From Alphaproteobacteria bacterium (GTDB lineage Bacteria; Pseudomonadota; Alphaproteobacteria; JANQMY01): DNA of 64,000 nt. Position 1 is the stretch's first letter. Each line of letters opens with the position of its first letter. Under the pieces are notes generated by a model. It was not told where the DNA came from. It searched no databases and was given only the letters and a program-made list of their open reading frames with translations. Location of the stretch: assembly GCA_028289425.1 (NCBI GenBank), contig JANQPL010000017.1, positions 186,001 to 250,000 on the forward strand, in the 5' to 3' direction. Made by a program: the position numbers and the translations under genes. This document shows, one piece after another, positions 49,116 to 57,729 of this stretch.

Positions 49116-49481
49116 TTAGTCCATGGCTCTCCAGAGAGAACCGCTATTGCAGCTCATATTCTCTTGGAACTTGGCGGGCCATTCTGATGCCTGAAACCAA
49201 GTGGATACTCGCTGCATGTCGGCGAAGTCTTTAAATGATCCGTACCAAAAGAAACTATTGGGGCGTCCTGTGTCTGCATAGATCGGAAACAGGACCTTCA
49301 GATTATAGGTTTCAAGATCGGCTGCTTTGGCGGCCGCTTCGTATTCGGTCTTGAACGCGACGATGTCCGCCCGCGTCTTCCCTTCATTCATGGTGCAATC
49401 AAAGTAGTTTTCCAGATCTGCCCGGGCGCTTGTGGTCGCGAGCAGGAACCCGGCAATCGCGATGGTTAGTATGCGTGTCAT
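49116..49481 (-). CDS. Small secreted hypothetical protein
   Basis: A 121-aa protein from the ATG at 49481; the track ORF at 49556 is longer than needed. The signal peptide is RILTIAIAGFLLATTSARA. The mature part contains two Cys (YFDCTMNEGK and NMSCNSG) and a PNSFFWYGSFKDFADM stretch. I know of no function. Confidence 0.6.
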   Translation of the reverse strand: MTRILTIAIAGFLLATTSARADLENYFDCTMNEGKTRADIVAFKTEYEAAAKAADLETYNLKVLFPIYADTGRPNSFFWYGSFKDFADMQRVSTWFQASEWPAKFQENMSCNSGSLWRAMD

Positions 49482-49815
49482 TTTTATCGTTGTCCCTTCT
49501 GGTGATTGCGTTTCAAACAATTCGAACAGTAGAGGGGGTTCAGGGAGATCGCGCAAGACCTTTGGCGAATATGTTTCCCGTCAGCCGGTGAACTGGCTGA
49601 ACTCGACCGGGGCCGGTTCGTTTTGTGACGTTAGCCTGACAGCTTGTTTTGGGTGCGGCCATCAGAATATGCACCATCCGTCCCCTGACGAAATGGGGGC
49701 GTCAACTTTGACGTGGATGACGGGCGATTGCCACTTAATATAAGAGGCCGAAGAAATTCAGCCGCCAGGTTACCCTGACGGCCGATGCGTATTCGTGTGA
49801 TCGAACGCCGGTGCG
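49482..49815. other. Intergenic region, no gene seen
   Basis: 334 nt between two small minus-strand genes. The plus-strand ORF in the track (49432-49743) runs through it but has no ribosome site and looks like a shadow. A short palindrome-like GTCAGCCGGTGAACTGGCTGA occurs at about 49573. Nothing else stands out. Confidence 0.4.
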
Positions 49816-49980
49816 TTATAACAACCGATCGATCACATAGGCGGCTGTGGTGACCATGCCGATCAGGGCAATCCAGGCACCCAGCGATAGGCCTGTGATG
49901 ATTGCAAATTTCGTCATATTCCCGAGCGCTTCTTCTTCCAACTCTGGTTGTTCAAACGAAGTCGCGTCTGTTTCCAGCAT
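49816..49980 (-). CDS. 54-aa single-helix membrane protein missed by the ORF track
   Basis: Minus-strand reading gives a 54-codon frame with an acidic head (TDATSFEQPELEEEALGN) and one membrane helix (FAIITGLSLGAWIALIGMVTTAAYVI) before DRLL and a TAA stop. The ATG at 49980 is preceded by GAGGCGGGA, a fair ribosome site. I cannot name it. It could be a small inner-membrane regulator; the frame bias toward acidic and then hydrophobic codons argues that it is real. Confidence 0.55.
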   Translation of the reverse strand: MLETDATSFEQPELEEEALGNMTKFAIITGLSLGAWIALIGMVTTAAYVIDRLL

Positions 49981-50205
49981 AAGTCCCGCCTCTGATCTTT
50001 GTGCCAGTGTGGCGGGTTTAGTCTTTATAGAGAGTTATTATGCCGCGTTTTGGCGGTTTTGTGTTGCAAAAATGGTTAATCAAGGTTTTTTCGAGGCGCT
50101 GGGTTTTTTGGGCCACAGAAATTGCACAAGTTTTGGGCCGTTTTTTCTGACCGCCTTGATTTTAATTGCCTTTTCCGATCTTGACTCAAGGCCTTCAAAA
50201 AACTA

Positions 50206-50220
50206 GAACAAAACAAGAAC
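50206..50220 (+). promoter_or_regulatory. LexA (SOS) box of the imuA operon
   Basis: GAACAAAACAAGAAC is the reverse complement form of the alphaproteobacterial box GTTC-N7-GTTC. It lies 13 nt before the imuA start, the expected place for SOS repression. Confidence 0.85.
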
Positions 50221-50232
50221 ATTTAAGAGGCA

Positions 50233-51012
50233 ATGGTGGTTTCGCGTCGACAGATTCGGGCGGATTTGCAGGCCCGCATTGAAGCTATTGAGGGTCACAG
50301 TCATACGCTGGATGGTCCGGAAAACGGGGCGTTTTCCTTAGGCCTGCCCCAGCTGGACGAGCGTTTGCCGGGGCAGGGCTTGTCCGCGGCGGCCCTCCAC
50401 GAAGTGGCGGGGGCCGACCACCGGGACATGCCGTCCGCTTTCGGTTTTTTGCTGGCGCTGGTCATGCGCCGGCTCAAAGCGCTGGAAGGGAACGGTATTG
50501 TGTTGTGGTGCCGCCAAAGTCATGGGCCTCATGACTTTGGCTGGCTTTACGGACCGGGCCTGGCGGCGTTTGGGTTTGTCCCCGACCGGTTGCTCATGGT
50601 GACCAGTCCCAAACCGGCCGATGTGCTGTGGGTGCTGGAAGAAGCCTTACGCAGCCGGTCGCTTGCCGCCATTGTAGGGGAAGTGGGGCCGGCCTTAGAT
50701 CTTACCGCCACCCGGCGCCTGCAATTGGCCGCCGAAGCCATAGCCACCCCCGTTTTTCTTTTGCGCCCGCCTCACGCCTGCGACGCCAGTGCCGCGTCGA
50801 CCCGTTGGTCCATTGCCGCCGAACAAAAGCCGGTACAGGCCTGGCAAAACCCCCGATGGCAGGCGGATCTCGTGCGCTGCCGGGGTGGGCGGCCGCATCA
50901 TTGGTTTTTGGAGTGGGATCATGCGACGCATTGTTTCTCTATGGCTGCCGCATTGGCCGACAGACCGGCTCAGCCTCAACTGCAAGACGGGCTTCTCCAG
51001 AAAACAGGGTAA
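50233..51012 (+). CDS. imuA: ImuA (RecA-like mutasome protein)
   Basis: A 259-aa ImuA homologue, related to RecA/SulA and thought to link ImuB and DnaE2 to RecA at lesions. Signature stretches are SLGLPQLDERLPGQGLSAAALHEVAG, FGFLLALVMRRLKALEG, VLWCRQSHGPHDFGWLYGPGLAAFG and VLWVLEEALRSRSLAAIVGEVG. The LexA box just upstream should make it DNA-damage inducible. Its 3' end overlaps imuB by 92 nt, an unusually long overlap. Confidence 0.9.
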   Translation: MVVSRRQIRADLQARIEAIEGHSHTLDGPENGAFSLGLPQLDERLPGQGLSAAALHEVAGADHRDMPSAFGFLLALVMRRLKALEGNGIVLWCRQSHGPHDFGWLYGPGLAAFGFVPDRLLMVTSPKPADVLWVLEEALRSRSLAAIVGEVGPALDLTATRRLQLAAEAIATPVFLLRPPHACDASAASTRWSIAAEQKPVQAWQNPRWQADLVRCRGGRPHHWFLEWDHATHCFSMAAALADRPAQPQLQDGLLQKTG

Positions 51013-52516
51013 GCCGTCCTTAAAAAAAGTGCCTTTGGTTTTGGTGTCGTCTCAGCAAGGCGGCATGCGCATTACGGCGGTCAATCCTCTAGCGGCAAAA
51101 CAGGGTTTGCGGATTGGGCAATTGCTTACTGATGCCCGCGCCTTAGTGTCCGATCTTGCCGTGCAGGATGCCGATCCGGCTGCGGATGAAAAAGCCCTTG
51201 AAAAGCTCAGCCGTTGGTGCGGCCGCTATACACCGTGGACAACACCGTGTACGGAGGAAAGCGGCACGGACGGTGTTTTCCTCGACATTACCGGCTGTGC
51301 CCATCTGTTCGGCGGCGAACAAGCACTCCTGGAAGATTTAAGAAACCGGCTTGCGGCCTGGGGCATTCGGGCACGCATGGCGGTTGCCGATACAGCAGGT
51401 GCGGCATGGGGGGCGGCCCGGTTCGGCAGACAGGCGCTTACTGTTGTTCCGCCTCGGCAGCACCGGGACTATGTGCTGCCCTTGCCCGTATCGGCCTTGC
51501 GCCTAGAGCCGGAAACGGTGGAAGCGCTGCACCGCATGGGTCTTAAAACCATCCGGGATTTGCTGGCTTTGCCCCGGGCACCTCTGGTGCAGCGGTTTGG
51601 CCGCACACTTGCCCGCCGCCTTGATCAGATTTTCGGGAAAGAAAACGAGCCCATCAACCCCCAAGCCCCCCATGTGCCTTATCGGGCAAAGCAGGTTTTG
51701 GCGGAGCCTATTCTCCATACGGATCATATCGCCGTGGCGATCGGCCGCCTGGCGCAGGATCTTATTCGTGCCCTCAACCGGGATGGTCAGGGGGCCCGCC
51801 AGCTAAAGCTTTTGCTGTATCGGGTCGATGGGTATGTGAGCAGTCTTGTGGTGGGCACGGCGCGCCCCTCGAACGACCCTGTACATTTGGCGCGGCTGTT
51901 CTCCGAAAAGCTTGACCGGCTGGCAAGTGATTTCGATGCGGGGTTCGGCATTGAAGTGATCAGTCTCGAAGCGCTTGTGACCGATCCGCTGCCGCCGGCG
52001 CAGCTTTCACATCAAACGTCTGACACATCAGCCGGCACCCGTGCCGCCGAAACACCGGAATTCCATCAATTTCTAGACCGTCTCAGCAACCGCTTCGGCG
52101 TGGCCCAAGTCAATTTTCTGGAACCCCGTGCAAGCCATATTCCGGAACGGGCCGTTGCCTTTGTGCCCGCTGCGGAAAAACAAGCGGAAGGGGGCGACTG
52201 GCGGGCGCGGTCCTATTCTGAAGCGGGCCGCCCGGTTATGCTTCTTGCCTGTGCGGAACCGATCGAGGTGATCGCGGAGGTCCCGGAAGGCCCGCCCCAC
52301 CGCTTTCAATGGCGCCGGGTGACGTATCGGGTTACGCAAACGACGGGGCCGGAACGCATTGCCCCTGAATGGTGGCGCGACAAAGAAAACGCCAACCCCC
52401 GCGATTATTATTGTCTGCAAGACGAGGGCGGTCGCCGTTTTTGGGTCTACAGGGATGGGTTTTACAAACCGGACACGCCGGCGCCCCGCTGGTACATGCA
52501 TGGCTTCTTTGCGTGA
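50921..52516 (+). CDS. imuB: ImuB (inactive Y-family polymerase)
   Basis: A 531-aa Y-family polymerase homologue from the ATG at 50921 (MRRIVSLWLPHWPTDRL); the track start at 50789 lies inside imuA. It has the polymerase-like opening, then GCAHLFGGEQALLEDLRNRLAAWGI and palm/finger features. As in other ImuB proteins the catalytic acids are missing (SLWLPHWPTD in place of VDMDAFFA), so it serves as the hub that binds DnaE2, the beta clamp and ImuA. The C-terminal tail (RFWVYRDGFY ... WYMHGFFA) is the family's conserved ending. Confidence 0.92.
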   Translation: MRRIVSLWLPHWPTDRLSLNCKTGFSRKQGKPSLKKVPLVLVSSQQGGMRITAVNPLAAKQGLRIGQLLTDARALVSDLAVQDADPAADEKALEKLSRWCGRYTPWTTPCTEESGTDGVFLDITGCAHLFGGEQALLEDLRNRLAAWGIRARMAVADTAGAAWGAARFGRQALTVVPPRQHRDYVLPLPVSALRLEPETVEALHRMGLKTIRDLLALPRAPLVQRFGRTLARRLDQIFGKENEPINPQAPHVPYRAKQVLAEPILHTDHIAVAIGRLAQDLIRALNRDGQGARQLKLLLYRVDGYVSSLVVGTARPSNDPVHLARLFSEKLDRLASDFDAGFGIEVISLEALVTDPLPPAQLSHQTSDTSAGTRAAETPEFHQFLDRLSNRFGVAQVNFLEPRASHIPERAVAFVPAAEKQAEGGDWRARSYSEAGRPVMLLACAEPIEVIAEVPEGPPHRFQWRRVTYRVTQTTGPERIAPEWWRDKENANPRDYYCLQDEGGRRFWVYRDGFYKPDTPAPRWYMHGFFA

Positions 52517-52689
52517 GCCCGCAGATGAAACGCTTCTGTGATATACTCAAGCCAAGGGGAGGGCCCACGGAGAGTAGCCCCATGGCGCCCGAAACATATG
52601 CCCATTGTCGCCCCAAACTTGATTTGGGGCCCATAACCCCAATCAATGCTGTTTTGATTGGCGGATCTGTTCAAAGAAAATTATCCACC

Positions 52690-52837
52690 CTAAAACATCA
52701 CCCCCACCCGGCGCTGCGCGGCGCCCCCGGATCCGGTCCGGGGCAGGCTCTCCCCCATCAAGGGGGAGGTAAGACGAATACGCCTGCTACTGGCGCTTCC
52801 TCCCCCCTTTATGGGGGGAGGATAGGAGGGGGGTGGA
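52690..52837. repeat. Intergenic GC-rich hairpin repeat block
   Basis: Two strong hairpins, CTCCCCC-ATCAA-GGGGGAG (52750-52768) and CTCCCCCC-TTTAT-GGGGGGAG (52800-52820), lie between matching CACCCCCACCC and GGAGGGGGGTGG ends. Blocks of this kind are common between genes in alphaproteobacteria. Confidence 0.7.
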
Positions 52838-52847
52838 AGCCAAATTC

Positions 52848-52868
52848 GGATGAACCCCATGCACCCAT
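52848..52868 (+). repeat. 21-bp direct repeat, copy a
   Basis: GGATGAACCCCATGCACCCA-T, identical to the copy at 52974. The pair flanks palindrome copy 3. Confidence 0.8.
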
Positions 52869-52888
52869 TGTTGATGGGGCTAAGCCAT

Positions 52889-52952
52889 CCCACGCCCCCA
52901 TCCCATCCACCCCCAGGGTACCCTTATCGGGTGGATGGGATGGGGGCGTGGG
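52889..52952. repeat. Long palindromic repeat, family P copy 3
   Basis: Perfect 24-nt arms (CCCACGCCCCCATCCCATCC-ACCC and complement, 52889-52912 with 52929-52952). Read on the minus strand the centre is GATAAGGGTACCCTGG, nearly the same as copy 2. It sits in the imuB-dnaE2 spacer. Confidence 0.9.
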
Positions 52953-52973
52953 CCGGCCAGGTGTTCAAACATT

Positions 52974-52994
52974 GGATGAACCCCATGCACCCAT
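52974..52994 (+). repeat. 21-bp direct repeat, copy b
   Basis: The second exact copy of the repeat at 52848, offset by 126 bp. Confidence 0.8.
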
Positions 52995-53048
52995 CTTTTG
53001 TGGGGGCAAATGTCCCGCATTGGGACAGGCTGGTGGCGAGGTTGGGCT

Positions 53049-56000
53049 ATGACCTCATACGCCGAACTGGCCGTGACCAGCAATTTCAGCTTCTTAAGAG
53101 GGGCGTCTCATCCCGAAGAACTGGTGTATCAAGCCGCCGCCAACGGTTTGTCGGCGATCGGCATTGCCGACAGAAACACGCTAGCGGGTGTCGTCAGGGC
53201 CCATAGGGCGATGCGGGACGACCCCATCAAAAGCACCAGCCTCAAATTGCTGGTAGGGGCGCGGCTGGTCACCGTTGACGGTTTCGAGGTCATTGCCTAT
53301 CCCATGGACCGGGCCGCTTACGGCCGCCTCTGTCGCCTGTTGACTTTGGGCAACCGGCGGGCGCCGAAAGGGGAATGCTATCTTTCCATTGCGGACATTG
53401 CCGAATATGGCGAGGGGCAAATTTTCATTGTCATGCCGCCCGAGGAACTGTCGGAGGGGTTTGAAGATTGTTTCTCTCAGCTAACGGAAGAGTATCCGGA
53501 TACTTCCTATTTGGCGGCGACGTGTCTTTATCGCGGCGGCAATGACGTTTGGCTTCAAAAACTGGATGCGTTGAGTGAGCGTTTTTCCATACCGCTGGTC
53601 GCCACCAATGATGTTTATTATCACTGTACGGAGCGCCGCGTTCTGCAAGATGTGGTCACGTGCATTCGCGAACATTGCACGATTGCGGAGGCCGGCTTTC
53701 TTCTCAATGCCAATGGCGAGCGCTACATCAAAGAACCCGCGGAAATGGCACGCCTGTTTCAAACCCGTCCTCAGGCAATCGACCGCACGGTCGAGATTGC
53801 GGGCCGTGTTCATTTTTCCCTGGATGAACTGCGCTACGAATACCCCGATGAAGTAAAAGGCAAGTCGACCACACCTCAGGCCGAGTTGGAGCGGCTCACC
53901 TGGATTGGTGCCAACAAACGTTATCCCCGCGGCATTCCCGACAAAGTCGACAAGGCCCTCCGTCATGAACTGGAACTGATTGCCGCCAAATCTTACGCGC
54001 CCTATTTTCTCACGGTCCACGACGCCGTTCAGTATGCGGAACGGGAAAATATTCTGTGTCAGGGGCGCGGGTCGGCGGCCAATTCGGTGGTGTGTTACTG
54101 CCTTGGCATCACGGCGGTGGACCCCACCCATGTGGACCTGTTGTTCGAGCGCTTCGTTTCCATGGAACGGAACGAGCCGCCCGATATCGACGTGGATTTC
54201 GAACACGCCCGCCGCGAAGAGGTAATTCAATATGTCTATCGCAAATACGGACGGGACCGGGCGGGCATAGCCGCCACGGTGATCACCTATCGCGCCCGCA
54301 GCGCCATTCGCGAGGTGGGCAAGGTAATGGGGTTGTCGGAAGATGTTATTGCCGCCTTGTCCGGCACGGTATGGGGGTGGTCATCCGACGGCATCAAGGC
54401 GGAGCATATCGAAGAACTCGGCCTCGATCCCAATGACGAGACCCTTCATCGGGCGACCGAGCTCGCACGCGAGATTATCGGTTTCCCCCGACATTTGTCG
54501 CAGCATGTGGGTGGCTTTGTGATGACACGCGGTCCTTTGTGCGAAGTCATTCCTATTGCCAATGCCGCCATGGACGACCGCACCATCGTGGAATGGGATA
54601 AGGACGATCTCGATACGCTCGGTATGCTGAAGGTCGATGTGTTGGCGTTAGGGATGCTCACATGCATCGCGAAGGCGTTCGATACCATGCGCGAGCATTA
54701 TGGCAAAAGCTATGATCTTGCGACCATACCGCAAGATGATCCGGCTGTTTACGACATGTTATGCAAAGCGGATTCCGTGGGCGTGTTTCAGGTGGAAAGC
54801 CGGGCGCAGATGTCCATGCTGCCGCGCCTTAAGCCCAGGGATTACTACGACCTGGTCATCGAAGTGGCGATTGTGCGTCCCGGTCCAATCCAGGGAAATA
54901 TGGTTCACCCTTACTTGCGTCGCCGGGACGGCATCGAACCTGTTGATTTTCCATCCGAAGAATTGCGCGAAGTTTTGGGCAAAACCATGGGCGTGCCCTT
55001 GTTCCAAGAACAGGCCATGCGCATCGCCATTGTCGCGGCGGGGTTTTCCCCTTCGGAATCGGATCAGTTGCGCCGCGCCATGGCCACGTTTCGTAAGAAC
55101 GGTACGATCTACACGCTGGAAGACAAATTCATCAACGGGATGATCTCACGGGGGTATGACCGGGAATTTGCCGAACGCTGTTTCAATCAGATCAAAGGCT
55201 TTGGCGATTACGGCTTTCCGGAAAGCCATGCCGCCAGCTTTGCACTGCTGGTTTACATCTCCTCTTGGATCAAATGGTACTATCCGGACGTTTTCCTGTG
55301 CACCATGCTCAACAGCCAGCCCATGGGGTTTTATGCACCTGCGCAATTGGTGCGGGATGCAAAAGATCACGGCGTTAAAGTCCTGCCGGTTGACATTAAT
55401 GCGTCCAGTTGGAACTGCACGCTAGAACCTCTTGAGGAAGGCGACCCGACACCGAATTGTACCCGTTATGCGGTGCGGCTCGGCTTCCGCCAAATCAAGG
55501 GCCTATCCCAAGACAATGCCGAGCGCATCATGGAGGTGCGGGGCAGGGGGTTTGATAGTGTGCGCGATGTGTGGCTTAGAACCGGTTTCCAGCCCGCGGT
55601 TCTGGAACGTCTTGCCAATGCGGATACGTTTACCTCCTTGGGTCTCAACCGCCGCGATGCGGCCTGGGCAGTGAGGGGGTTGAGCGCCGGCGTGCTGCCT
55701 CTGTTTTCCGCCTCCGGTGCAACGGAGCTGCAACGCGAGGCCGAAGTAAGTCTGCCCTCCATGCCTTTGGGCGAACATGTGGTGTATGACTATGCCACCA
55801 TGCGCCTGTCCTTGAAGGCGCACCCCATGTCATTCTTCCGCGATTCCTTTCAACGGCAGGGATATGTGCGAAGCGATCAACTACCTCATATAAAGCCGGA
55901 CACTTATGTGAAAGTTGCGGGACTGGTTTTGGTGCGCCAGCGTCCCGGCAGTGCCAGCGGGGTGATCTTCGGAACCCTCGAAGATGAAACCGGTGTGGCC

Positions 56001-56309
56001 AACATCATCGTTTGGCCCAAGACCTTCGAGAAATACCGCAAGATCGTTATAGGCGCCCGGGTCTTAGGCGTGCGGGGGCGGCTGCAACGGGAGGGCTTGG
56101 TGATCCATATCGTGGCGGATCACTTGATCGACATGAGCGACAAGCTTGCTCTGCTGTCCGATGCACATGGCGATATCAAAGAAACGCTGGCGCGTGCCGA
56201 CGAAGTCAAGCGGCCGGGTGAAGACCCACGGGAAATCACGTATCGGCGCCAAAAGGGGAGGGAAGAACAGGCGGCAAGGATCTTGCCCCGCTCACGAGAC
56301 TTTCACTGA
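53049..56309 (+). CDS. dnaE2: Error-prone DNA polymerase DnaE2 (ImuC)
   Basis: A 1086-aa alpha-subunit-type polymerase, the catalytic part of the mutasome. The PHP domain starts YAELAVTSNFSFLRGASHPEEL, and the catalytic region has PDIDVDFEHARREEVIQYVYRKYG with the three Asp and GRGSAANSVVCYCLGIT. A C-terminal OB fold has FGTLEDETGVANIIVWPK, and the protein ends ARILPRSRDFH, the usual DnaE2 end. The ATG at 53049 is preferred over the track start at 52998. It performs translesion synthesis with ImuA and ImuB after DNA damage. Confidence 0.95.
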   Translation: MTSYAELAVTSNFSFLRGASHPEELVYQAAANGLSAIGIADRNTLAGVVRAHRAMRDDPIKSTSLKLLVGARLVTVDGFEVIAYPMDRAAYGRLCRLLTLGNRRAPKGECYLSIADIAEYGEGQIFIVMPPEELSEGFEDCFSQLTEEYPDTSYLAATCLYRGGNDVWLQKLDALSERFSIPLVATNDVYYHCTERRVLQDVVTCIREHCTIAEAGFLLNANGERYIKEPAEMARLFQTRPQAIDRTVEIAGRVHFSLDELRYEYPDEVKGKSTTPQAELERLTWIGANKRYPRGIPDKVDKALRHELELIAAKSYAPYFLTVHDAVQYAERENILCQGRGSAANSVVCYCLGITAVDPTHVDLLFERFVSMERNEPPDIDVDFEHARREEVIQYVYRKYGRDRAGIAATVITYRARSAIREVGKVMGLSEDVIAALSGTVWGWSSDGIKAEHIEELGLDPNDETLHRATELAREIIGFPRHLSQHVGGFVMTRGPLCEVIPIANAAMDDRTIVEWDKDDLDTLGMLKVDVLALGMLTCIAKAFDTMREHYGKSYDLATIPQDDPAVYDMLCKADSVGVFQVESRAQMSMLPRLKPRDYYDLVIEVAIVRPGPIQGNMVHPYLRRRDGIEPVDFPSEELREVLGKTMGVPLFQEQAMRIAIVAAGFSPSESDQLRRAMATFRKNGTIYTLEDKFINGMISRGYDREFAERCFNQIKGFGDYGFPESHAASFALLVYISSWIKWYYPDVFLCTMLNSQPMGFYAPAQLVRDAKDHGVKVLPVDINASSWNCTLEPLEEGDPTPNCTRYAVRLGFRQIKGLSQDNAERIMEVRGRGFDSVRDVWLRTGFQPAVLERLANADTFTSLGLNRRDAAWAVRGLSAGVLPLFSASGATELQREAEVSLPSMPLGEHVVYDYATMRLSLKAHPMSFFRDSFQRQGYVRSDQLPHIKPDTYVKVAGLVLVRQRPGSASGVIFGTLEDETGVANIIVWPKTFEKYRKIVIGARVLGVRGRLQREGLVIHIVADHLIDMSDKLALLSDAHGDIKETLARADEVKRPGEDPREITYRRQKGREEQAARILPRSRDFH

Positions 56310-56343
56310 GGGGGTGGGGATGAGGACGCATTGCTTCACAGCC

Positions 56344-56484
56344 GTCATCCCGGGTGCTGCGCAGCACTTTAGTGATGCGCTGCTAACCCGGGATCCACTG
56401 TTTCCGCCACACCGCGCGGCTGCACCACCGATGGATCCCGGATCAGCAAAGCAGCACTACGTGCCGCATTGCATCCGGGATGAC
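56344..56484. repeat. GTCATCCCGG-type palindromic repeat, copy 2
   Basis: Ends GTCATCCCGGG and CCGGGATGAC with ACCCGGGATCCA and TGGATCCCGGATC inside. It separates convergent dnaE2 and the VWA gene and is related to the copy at 43645. Confidence 0.75.
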
Positions 56485-56517
56485 AATAATCCCTATTGTT
56501 GCTGCTTAAGCGCGTTA

Positions 56518-57693
56518 CTACCGGCTCAGTTCGCGCATGGCGCCGTCGAGACCCTGAAGGGTCAACGGGAACATCCGGTCGCCCATGATCTGCTGAATAA
56601 TCTGGATCGACGGGGTGTATTCCCAATGGCGTTCCGGCACCGGGTTCAGCCAGATGGCACTTTCATAGATGTTCAGCAGACGCTCAAGCCAAATACCACC
56701 GGCCTCTTCGTTCCAATGTTCCACACTGCCGCCCGGATAGGTGATCTCGTACGGGCTCATGGTGGCGTCACCCACAAAAACCACTTTGTAGTCGTGGGGG
56801 AATTTGTGCAGCACGTCCCAGGTGGGCATTTTTTCCGTATGCCGCCGGCGATTGTCCTTCCACAAATCTTCATACAGACAATTGTGGAAGTAAAAATATT
56901 CCATGTGCTTGAACTCGGTGCGCGCGGCGGAAAACAATTCCTCGCACGTCCGAATATGCGCATCCATAGAGCCGCCAATATCGAAGAACAACAGCACTTT
57001 GATCTTGTTGCGGCGCTCGGGCACCATCTTGATATCGAGATAGCCCTGATGCGCGGTCGAGCGGATCGTATCCGGCAAGTCCAGCTCCGTGGGCGCGCCT
57101 TCGCGGGCGAATTTGCGCAAGCGGCGCAACGCCACTTTAATGTTCCGTGTGCCCAGTTCGACCTGATCGTCCAGGTTTTTGTATTCTCGCTTGTCCCAAA
57201 CTTTGACGGCCTTGCCGTGGCGGCCTTCCTTCTGGCCGATGCGAACGCCTTCCGGGTTGTAGCCATAAGCACCGAAGGGCGAGGTGCCGGCGGTGCCGAT
57301 CATTTTGTTGCCGCCTTCGTGACGCTTTTCTTGTTCCTCAAGGCGCTTCTTAAGTTCTTCCATGATCTTTTCCCAGCCGCCAAGGGATTCGATCATTTGC
57401 TTTTCTTCTTCGGTAAGGAATTTTTCGGTCAGCGCCTGCAGCCATTCATCCGGGATCTGAGCAACGTCGCCATCCCCCAGCACTTCGAGACCCTTGAAGA
57501 CTTCGCCGAAAATTCGGTCAAACTTGTCCAGGTTCCGTTCATCTTTCACCAAGGCCGCGCGGGACAAGAAATAGAAGTCTTCCACATTGTTGGAGATGAC
57601 CTTCTTATCCATGCCCTCCAAGAGCATCAAATACTCTTTGAGGGATACGGGCACTTTGCCTTTGCGCAGTTCGTGAAAGAAATCGATAAACAT
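56518..57693 (-). CDS. VWA-domain (CoxE-like) protein
   Basis: A 391-aa protein of the CoxE/VWA family. The N-terminal half is helical (LRKGKVPVSLKEYLMLLEGM, LTEEEKQMIESLGGWEKIMEELKKRLEEQEK). The VWA domain begins at KIKVLLFFDIGGSMDAHI, a MIDAS loop that reads DxGGS rather than DxSxS, and goes on with HMEYFYFHNCLYEDLW and YKVVFVGDATMSPYE. With a MoxR ATPase next door (36 nt) it should form a metal-binding chaperone pair that remodels a target enzyme or complex. The target is unknown. Confidence 0.88.
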   Translation of the reverse strand: MFIDFFHELRKGKVPVSLKEYLMLLEGMDKKVISNNVEDFYFLSRAALVKDERNLDKFDRIFGEVFKGLEVLGDGDVAQIPDEWLQALTEKFLTEEEKQMIESLGGWEKIMEELKKRLEEQEKRHEGGNKMIGTAGTSPFGAYGYNPEGVRIGQKEGRHGKAVKVWDKREYKNLDDQVELGTRNIKVALRRLRKFAREGAPTELDLPDTIRSTAHQGYLDIKMVPERRNKIKVLLFFDIGGSMDAHIRTCEELFSAARTEFKHMEYFYFHNCLYEDLWKDNRRRHTEKMPTWDVLHKFPHDYKVVFVGDATMSPYEITYPGGSVEHWNEEAGGIWLERLLNIYESAIWLNPVPERHWEYTPSIQIIQQIMGDRMFPLTLQGLDGAMRELSR

Positions 57694-57729
57694 CGCGGGC
57701 TACTTTCTCAAAATCCGGACACTGACGAG

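Larger units (their letters stand above)
52517..53048. other. 532-nt repeat-rich spacer between imuB and dnaE2
   Basis: The gap holds a hairpin GCCCCAAA/TTTGGGGC (52610-52630), a repeat block at 52690-52837, two 21-bp direct repeats and palindrome family P copy 3. I see no separate LexA box in it, so dnaE2 either depends on read-through from imuA or has a promoter I cannot recognise. Confidence 0.7.
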
